Assembly (NCBI GenBank): GCA_012800885.1
Contig: JAAZIL010000051.1
Location: 1-9,169, forward strand
Direction: 5' to 3'
Source of the DNA: Candidatus Dojkabacteria bacterium
GTDB taxonomy: Bacteria > Patescibacteriota > Dojkabacteria > SC72
Length of the DNA stretch: 9,169 nucleotides
In this document: piece after piece, positions 5,818 to 9,169 of the stretch
Layout: each line of letters starts with the position of its first letter
Position numbering within the stretch: the first letter of the stretch is position 1
Made by a program: the position numbers and the translations under genes
The notes under the pieces: model-generated
What the model saw: only the letters and a program-made list of their open reading frames with translations
What the model was told of the DNA's origin: nothing
Database searches by the model: none

Positions 5818-6362
5818 TACTCTGTTGCTAAAGTTGATTTAGAACTCTTTCTTCTTACATACTCACCCTCATACCTAATACCTTTACCTTTGTAAGGTTC
5901 TGGCTTTCTCACATCTCTAACCTTTGCTGCAAACTCTCCTACCTTCTGTTTATCATATCCTTTAATTGTTACCTTAGTCTCTTCAGGAACTTCTATGGTA
6001 ATACCTTCAGGACTTTCAAACTTTACAGGGTGATTAAGTCCTAGACTCATTACTAATGTTGTACCTTCCATTTTAGCTCTATATCCTACACCTACTAGCT
6101 CCAATTTCTTCTCACAACCATGCTTTAGTCCTTGTATTGCATTAAAAATTAACATCCTAACAGTTCCATGTATAGATTTGGTCTGTTTCTCATCGTTAAC
6201 TCTTTTAACAAAAACTTCCTTATCTTTAATATCTAAGGTTAAAACACTTGGCAAGGATACAACAATCTCATTACCATTACCAGAGATTATTACCTCAGTA
6301 TCTTTTACTTTTACCTCTACACCTTCTTCAATTGTTATCGGTTGTAATCCTACTCTAGACAT
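5817..6362 (-). CDS. rplF: 50S ribosomal protein L6
   Basis: The protein has 181 residues, normal for L6, with two tandem L6 domains of about 80 residues each. L6 binds the sarcin-ricin loop region of 23S rRNA near the factor-binding site. The N-terminus MSRVGLQPITIEEGVEVKV is a variant of the usual MSRIGKxPI pattern. Further markers are SIHGTVRMLIFNAIQGLKHG (63-82), LELVGVGYRAKMEG (87-100), the domain-2 strand HPVKFESPEGITIEVPE, and the near-invariant C-terminal KPEPYKGKGIRYEGEYVRRK (153-172). The usual GPKG stretch near residue 29 is replaced by GNGNE. The TAA stop overlaps the rplR start (TAATG). Confidence 0.98.
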   Translation of the reverse strand: MSRVGLQPITIEEGVEVKVKDTEVIISGNGNEIVVSLPSVLTLDIKDKEVFVKRVNDEKQTKSIHGTVRMLIFNAIQGLKHGCEKKLELVGVGYRAKMEGTTLVMSLGLNHPVKFESPEGITIEVPEETKVTIKGYDKQKVGEFAAKVRDVRKPEPYKGKGIRYEGEYVRRKSSKSTLATE

Positions 6363-6367
6363 TTAAA

Positions 6368-6745
6368 TTACCATACTTCACATATTAATTCGCCTCCAAT
6401 ATTTTGGCTTTTAGCTTGTGCTCCTGTCATTAATCCTTTAGAGGTAGAGATTACTGATATACCTCTACCATTCATTACTGGCTTTATCTCTTTTGCAGAT
6501 ACATATATTCTTTGACCTGGTTTACTAACTCTTTTTAGTGTAGAAATTACAGGTTCTGTATCATTGTAGAGAAGCTCTACCTTAATATCTTCATCAACAG
6601 TAGTAACTTCCCCTATCATCTCCTCTGTTCGGAGTACTTTAAGTAGTTCTACGTTCATTTTAGTATTAGGTATTAATACCTCTTCTTTCTCTCTTAATAT
6701 TCCGTTTTTTATTCTTGTTAATAGATCTGCTGTTAAATCATTCAT
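6368..6745 (-). CDS. rpsH: 30S ribosomal protein S8
   Basis: The protein has 125 residues (family about 130). S8 binds 16S rRNA helix 21 in the central domain. In E. coli it also represses spc-operon translation by binding the L5 mRNA; I cannot see an equivalent RNA site here. Evidence includes the N-terminal DLLTRIKNGI (7-16), IPNTKMNVELLKVL (25-38), the strand IKVELLY, RVSKPGQRIYV (72-82), and the diagnostic C-terminal half, where GRGISVISTSKGLMTGAQA (93-111) and GGELICEVW (117-125) match the S8 signature closely. The gene starts 17 bases after rpsZ with an AT-only leader and no Shine-Dalgarno. It ends five bases before the rplF ATG. Confidence 0.98.
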   Translation of the reverse strand: MNDLTADLLTRIKNGILREKEEVLIPNTKMNVELLKVLRTEEMIGEVTTVDEDIKVELLYNDTEPVISTLKRVSKPGQRIYVSAKEIKPVMNGRGISVISTSKGLMTGAQAKSQNIGGELICEVW

Positions 6746-6762
6746 ATTTTTTACTTAATAAT

Positions 6763-6957
6763 TTACCACGAAGCTTTCTTTACCCCAGGTATCTTACCTT
6801 CATTTGCTAACTTTCTAAAACATATTCTACAGAGGCCATAGTGTCTAATATATCCTCTTGCTCGCCCACATAATTCACATCTATTGTAGACTCTACTCTT
6901 ATATTTACTCTTCTTCTTCAATTGTCTTGCTTTATGCTCCTTAGCGGCTGTTGACAT
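6763..6957 (-). CDS. rpsZ: 30S ribosomal protein S14, zinc-binding short form (type Z)
   Basis: The protein has 64 residues. S14 sits in the 30S head next to S3 and S10. This is the short zinc-binding paralogue rather than the roughly 100-residue zinc-free form. It carries CELC at 27-30 and CRIC at 43-46, four cysteines for one zinc ion, framed by the invariant RCELCGRARGYIRHYGLCRICFR stretch (26-48) and the C-terminal GKIPGVKKASW. The first ATG lies inside the end of rplE in another frame, 17 bases overlapping. It is the only Met available and gives the normal N-terminal length. This position, after L5 and before S8, is canonical. The symbol rpsN would be equally acceptable; rpsZ/rpsN1 denotes the zinc form. 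Confidence 0.97.
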   Translation of the reverse strand: MSTAAKEHKARQLKKKSKYKSRVYNRCELCGRARGYIRHYGLCRICFRKLANEGKIPGVKKASW

Positions 6958-7495
6958 CTTTTATAAAGGGAAAATCAAATTTATCTAAAAAGGCTTTACT
7001 ACTTTTATCATCCTTAGCTGTTGTTACTATTGTTACTTCTAAACTTCTAATCTTCTTGATATTGTTGGCATCAATTTCAGGAAATACAGTATGGTCATCT
7101 ATACCGATAGAGATATTACCTGAGCCATCTAGTGATTTAGAATTAATACCTCTAAAATCCTTAGTTCTTGGAAATACAATATTTACTAATTTATCAAAGA
7201 ACTCCCACATTCTATCACCTCTCAGTGTAACAGATACTCCTATCTCCATACCAGCTCTCAATTTAAAAGATGATACTGCTTTCCTAGCTCTGTTTACAAC
7301 AGGTTTCTGACCAGAGATCTGCATTAAAATACCTGAGATATCCTCTATTGCATCTGATTCATTTATTGCATCTCCTGCACCAACATTTATAACGATCTTT
7401 TTAAGAGTAGGTACTTCAAATATATTTGAATATCCTAACTCTTTTACTAACTCTTTCCTTATTCTTTTGTTGTATTCATCTTTTAATCTAGTCAT
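6941..7495 (-). CDS. rplE: 50S ribosomal protein L5
   Basis: The protein has 184 residues, standard for bacterial L5 (about 179-185). L5 binds 5S rRNA and forms part of the central protuberance, contacting P-site tRNA and S13 across the subunit interface. Family blocks are the N-terminal RLKDEYNKRIRKELVKELGYSN, the strand IVINVGAGDA (34-43), ISGQKPVVNRARKAVSSFKLR (60-80), GVSVTLRG (86-93), FPRTKDFRGI (108-117) and GIDDHTVFPEI (131-141), ending in the ferredoxin-like strand SLEVTIVTTA. It starts in a TAATG overlap with the rplX stop. Its 3' end overlaps the rpsZ start by 17 bases, so three consecutive genes are translationally linked. Confidence 0.98.
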   Translation of the reverse strand: MTRLKDEYNKRIRKELVKELGYSNIFEVPTLKKIVINVGAGDAINESDAIEDISGILMQISGQKPVVNRARKAVSSFKLRAGMEIGVSVTLRGDRMWEFFDKLVNIVFPRTKDFRGINSKSLDGSGNISIGIDDHTVFPEIDANNIKKIRSLEVTIVTTAKDDKSSKAFLDKFDFPFIKDVNSR

Positions 7496-7941
7496 TATTT
7501 CTTTTTATCTTTAGGTTTAGTCTCTTTCTTCTCTGTTTTCTTCTTAGATACTGTAGCTTTTGAGGTTGTTTTTTTAGTTGGTTTCGATTCTACTTTACTC
7601 TTCTTCTCCTCTTCTACAGTTTTCTTCTCAACCATTTCAATTACTTTCTGACATTTTTTACACACTCGTTCTACCTTACCGCTCTCTCTTTTAATTCCTA
7701 CTCTTGTTGCTTTGTTACAACTAGAACATATTAACATTACTTTAGATAGATGTAAGGGTTTAGCAATAGTGAGAATCTCTGACTCTCTAGATTTACCATC
7801 ACCTTTTACATGCTTTTTGTAGATATTAATTCCTTCTACTATAATTTTTCTCTCTTTAGGATTAACAGCAACAACAGGACCTTGTCTTCCTCTGTCCTTA
7901 CCATAGAGTATTTTTACTGTATCTCCTTTTTTTATTCTCAT
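7495..7941 (-). CDS. rplX: 50S ribosomal protein L24 with long Lys-rich C-terminal tail
   Basis: The protein has 148 residues against about 100-110 for typical L24, an early 23S rRNA binder that initiates 50S assembly. Residues 4-32 are a KOW motif (KKGDTVKILYGKDRGRQG). GINIYKKHVKG follows at 37-47. Residues 72-97 hold a C-x2-C...C-x2-C pair (CSSC and CKKC), an L24 zinc-ribbon-like ending common in many bacteria. From about residue 105 onward a 44-residue tail consists almost only of Lys, Glu, Thr and Ser and ends KDKKK. It is predicted to be disordered and has no motif I recognise. The start is preceded by TAGAATT-ATG rather than a Shine-Dalgarno. Its TAA stop overlaps the rplE start (TAATG), implying translational coupling. 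Confidence 0.96.
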   Translation of the reverse strand: MRIKKGDTVKILYGKDRGRQGPVVAVNPKERKIIVEGINIYKKHVKGDGKSRESEILTIAKPLHLSKVMLICSSCNKATRVGIKRESGKVERVCKKCQKVIEMVEKKTVEEEKKSKVESKPTKKTTSKATVSKKKTEKKETKPKDKKK

Positions 7942-7956
7942 AATTCTATATATTAA

Positions 7957-8325
7957 TTACAATACCTCTGGAGCAAGAGAAACTATCTTATCAAATCCTT
8001 TCTCTTTTAACTCTCTTGCTACTGGTCCAAATATTCTTGTTCCTCTTAGATTCTTTTTACTATCAATAATTACCCCTGCATTATCATCAAATCTAATATA
8101 TGAGCCATCTTTTCTTTTATGTTCTTTCTGTACTCTTACTATCACTGCATTTAATACTTCATGTCTCTTTACAGCACTACGTGGTATAGCTTTCTGTATT
8201 GATACTCTTACTATCTGTCCTAATGAAGCGTATCGGATTCTAGAGTAGCCTGGGATACCGATTATTTTTGCTACCTTTGCCCCACTATTGTCTGCAATTA
8301 TTATATTAGTTTCTTTCTGTAACAT
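7957..8325 (-). CDS. rplN: 50S ribosomal protein L14
   Basis: The protein has 122 residues, exactly the canonical bacterial length. L14 is a small beta-barrel protein of the 50S subunit that contributes to the intersubunit face (bridge B8) and, in other bacteria, is the docking site of the silencing factor RsfS. Recognisable blocks are the N-terminal MLQKETNIIIADNSGAKVAK, a basic RVSIQKAIPRSAVKRHEV (40-57), YIRFDDNAGVIID (76-88) and the C-terminal GTRIFGPVARELKEKGFDKIVSLAPEV, the most conserved part of the family. The upstream rpsQ end provides only AAGAAG as a weak ribosome-binding purine run. It lies between rpsQ and rplX as in other spc operons. Nothing in it looks unusual. Confidence 0.98.
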   Translation of the reverse strand: MLQKETNIIIADNSGAKVAKIIGIPGYSRIRYASLGQIVRVSIQKAIPRSAVKRHEVLNAVIVRVQKEHKRKDGSYIRFDDNAGVIIDSKKNLRGTRIFGPVARELKEKGFDKIVSLAPEVL

Positions 8326-8327
8326 AT

Positions 8328-8576
8328 TTATTCTTCTTTATCTATAACAATCCATCTTACTTTTTTAGAGTAAGGTTTAGATTCTCTAATAATTACCTTA
8401 TCACCTATATCATGCTTCTTCTCTGTATGTGCAAAATATATTTTTCTCTTACTTACAACCTTTCTGTAAACAGGATGAGCCTGAGAAGTCTCAACCCTTA
8501 CTCTTACAGTATTCTGCATCTTGTTACTCACAACAACACCTTTTAATTCTCTTTTTTTACCTTTTCTCTCTGTCAT
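8328..8576 (-). CDS. rpsQ: 30S ribosomal protein S17
   Basis: The protein has 82 residues from the chosen ATG and a single OB-fold. S17 is a primary binder of 16S rRNA in the 30S body. Family features are ELKGVVVSNKMQNTVRVRVE near the N-terminus, then HPVYRKVVSKRKIYFAH and the diagnostic DIGDKVIIRESKPYSKKVRW block. The open frame continues upstream to a TTG at 8624, which would add 16 residues (IEYKPFYVFKIVIKT after the initiator). I reject that start because S17 proteins normally begin with a short polar leader like the MTERKGKKRELKG seen here. The frame has no in-frame stop until the TAG of rplP. No Shine-Dalgarno is seen for either start. It ends TAA, two bases before the rplN ATG. Confidence 0.93.
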   Translation of the reverse strand: MTERKGKKRELKGVVVSNKMQNTVRVRVETSQAHPVYRKVVSKRKIYFAHTEKKHDIGDKVIIRESKPYSKKVRWIVIDKEE

Positions 8577-8645
8577 TGTCTTTATCACTATTTTAAATAC
8601 ATAAAACGGCTTGTATTCTATCAATAATATGGTTTCTCCACAAGG

Positions 8646-9059
8646 CTAATTGTCTCTTTTCTCAACAAATTTAGTCTTAACAGAGAGTTTCCTTGATCCT
8701 AATCTTAATGCTTCTCTGCTCATCTCCTCTGATACTCCACTTATTTCAAAAAGCATTGTTCCAGGTCTTACTACTGCTACATACCCTTCTACATCTCCTT
8801 TACCACCAATCATCTTGCTATTAGTCCCTTTAGAAGTGTAAGGTTTATGAGGAAATATTTTTATCCATACCTTACCTTTTCTCTTCATACTCCCTGTTAT
8901 TGCTCTTCTAGCAGCCTCTATCTCTCTTGATTTAATCCAACCGTGTTCCATAGATTTGAGACCGTACTCTCCAAAAGAGATACTGTTATTCACAGTGGCT
9001 ATACCTCCCATTTTTCCTCGAAACTCCTTTCTGTATTTTCTTATCTTTGGTTGTAACAT
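8646..9059 (-). CDS. rplP: 50S ribosomal protein L16
   Basis: The protein has 137 residues, the usual length for bacterial L16. L16 binds 23S rRNA near the peptidyl-transferase centre and contacts the A-site tRNA region. Visible family hallmarks are the N-terminal MLQPKIRKYRKEFRGKM, the helix EIEAARRAI (about 47-54), the basic KRKGKVWIKIFPHKP stretch (about 59-73), the glycine-rich GGKGDVEGYVAVVRPG (85-100) and the C-terminal REALRLGSRKLSVKT (115-129). The ATG follows the rpsC TAG by two bases, so coupling to S3 translation is likely. A GGAG lies about 11 bases upstream inside rpsC, the closest thing to a Shine-Dalgarno sequence in the window. It ends in TAG and is followed by an unusually long gap with no rpmC (L29). 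Confidence 0.97.
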   Translation of the reverse strand: MLQPKIRKYRKEFRGKMGGIATVNNSISFGEYGLKSMEHGWIKSREIEAARRAITGSMKRKGKVWIKIFPHKPYTSKGTNSKMIGGKGDVEGYVAVVRPGTMLFEISGVSEEMSREALRLGSRKLSVKTKFVEKRDN

Positions 9060-9061
9060 CT

Positions 9062-9169
9062 CTATATATTCTCCTCAATATTATTTTTCTCTCCTTTGTT
9101 TATCCATACTTTTACTCCCATTAATCCTGCATCCATTGTTTGAGCCACCTCAAGTGCATAATCTATATC
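9062..9169 (-). CDS. rpsC: 30S ribosomal protein S3, C-terminal fragment (cut by window edge)
   Basis: Only the last 35 codons and a TAG stop lie inside the window. I translated them by hand. The visible peptide runs DIDYALEVAQTMDAG, then LMGVKVWINKGE, then a short acidic/Asn-rich end. This matches the C-terminal end of bacterial S3, where a conserved 'ADIDYG..A.T..G..GVKVWI.KGE' block forms the last strand of the C-terminal domain. S3 sits on the head of the 30S subunit, near the mRNA entry channel. The stop is two bases upstream of the rplP ATG (TAG-AG-ATG), the expected neighbour in the S10 operon. The match is short but the motif and context agree. The N-terminal KH domain is outside the window. 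Confidence 0.9.
   Translation of the reverse strand, partial: DIDYALEVAQTMDAGLMGVKVWINKGEKNNIEENI

Noticed and set aside
6951..7310. Plus-strand open frame of 119 codons opposite rplE
   Set aside because: Antisense shadow of L5. Its hydrophobic composition is what the complement of AT-rich, Lys/Glu/Asp-rich coding sequence gives.
8577..8645. Promoter in the rplP-rpsQ spacer (TTGATA or TTGTGG with a TAGAAT)
   Set aside because: Box matches are poor or the spacing is wrong (about 19-23 bases for TTGATA). AT-rich DNA gives such partial matches easily.
1..9169. Alternative genetic code with TGA read as Gly or Trp
   Set aside because: All genes are full length with no internal in-frame TGA, and Trp residues such as the last residue of S14 are TGG. 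The standard bacterial code fits.
1..9169. Frequent tctctc / gagaga runs as a repeat family
   Set aside because: They fall inside coding regions and follow from Arg (AGA), Glu and Lys codons in basic proteins. They are not regular arrays.
1..9169. Mycoplasma-like origin (also AT-rich and lacking L30)
   Set aside because: Mollicutes of that kind read TGA as Trp and usually keep map and L29 here. The divergent Adk and missing L29 fit less well, though only a tree can settle it.

Overview
The window is one uninterrupted piece of a bacterial ribosomal-protein superoperon (the S10-spc-alpha type). Every gene is on the minus strand, so the operon is read from position 9169 down to 1. The order is rpsC (3' end only), rplP, rpsQ, rplN, rplX, rplE, rpsZ (zinc-type S14), rpsH, rplF, rplR, rpsE, rplO, secY, an adk-like kinase, infA, rpmJ, rpsM, rpsK, rpsD and rpoA (5' end only). 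I see no mobile element, CRISPR array, tRNA, rRNA or convincing terminator, and no credible plus-strand gene. All plus-strand open frames are shadows of the minus-strand genes.

The organism is bacterial: L14, L15, L18 and S5 are of bacterial type, SecY and IF1 are typical bacterial forms, and the gene order is the bacterial one. The DNA is AT-rich. The genes expected for L29 (rpmC, between rplP and rpsQ), L30 (rpmD, between rpsE and rplO) and methionine aminopeptidase (map, between adk and infA) are all absent from their usual places. Loss of L30 is a known hallmark of the Candidate Phyla Radiation (Patescibacteria). Together with an atypical adenylate kinase and standard-code reading, this makes a CPR bacterium the best guess. 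The phylum within CPR cannot be fixed by eye.

From 9169 to 4363 lie ribosomal proteins of the 50S and 30S subunits, packed with 0-20 nt gaps and several stop/start overlaps. The exception is a roughly 70-nt spacer where rpmC would sit. Positions 4343-2379 hold secY and a divergent adenylate kinase-like gene. A 137-nt intergenic stretch (2242-2378) follows. It carries a near-consensus sigma70 promoter and three palindromes, and it appears to start a second transcription unit. Positions 2241-1 hold that unit: infA-rpmJ-rpsM-rpsK-rpsD-rpoA, the classic alpha-operon block.

Functionally the genes supply ribosome parts, the protein-export channel, a nucleotide kinase, an initiation factor and an RNA polymerase subunit, a standard growth-linked set. 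I found no new molecular system. The points worth a second look are the infA promoter/palindrome region, an Adk without its DGFPR motif, long Lys-rich tails on S5 and L24, missing L29/L30, near-absence of Shine-Dalgarno sequences with a recurring TAGA just before six start codons, and complete absence of TGA stops.
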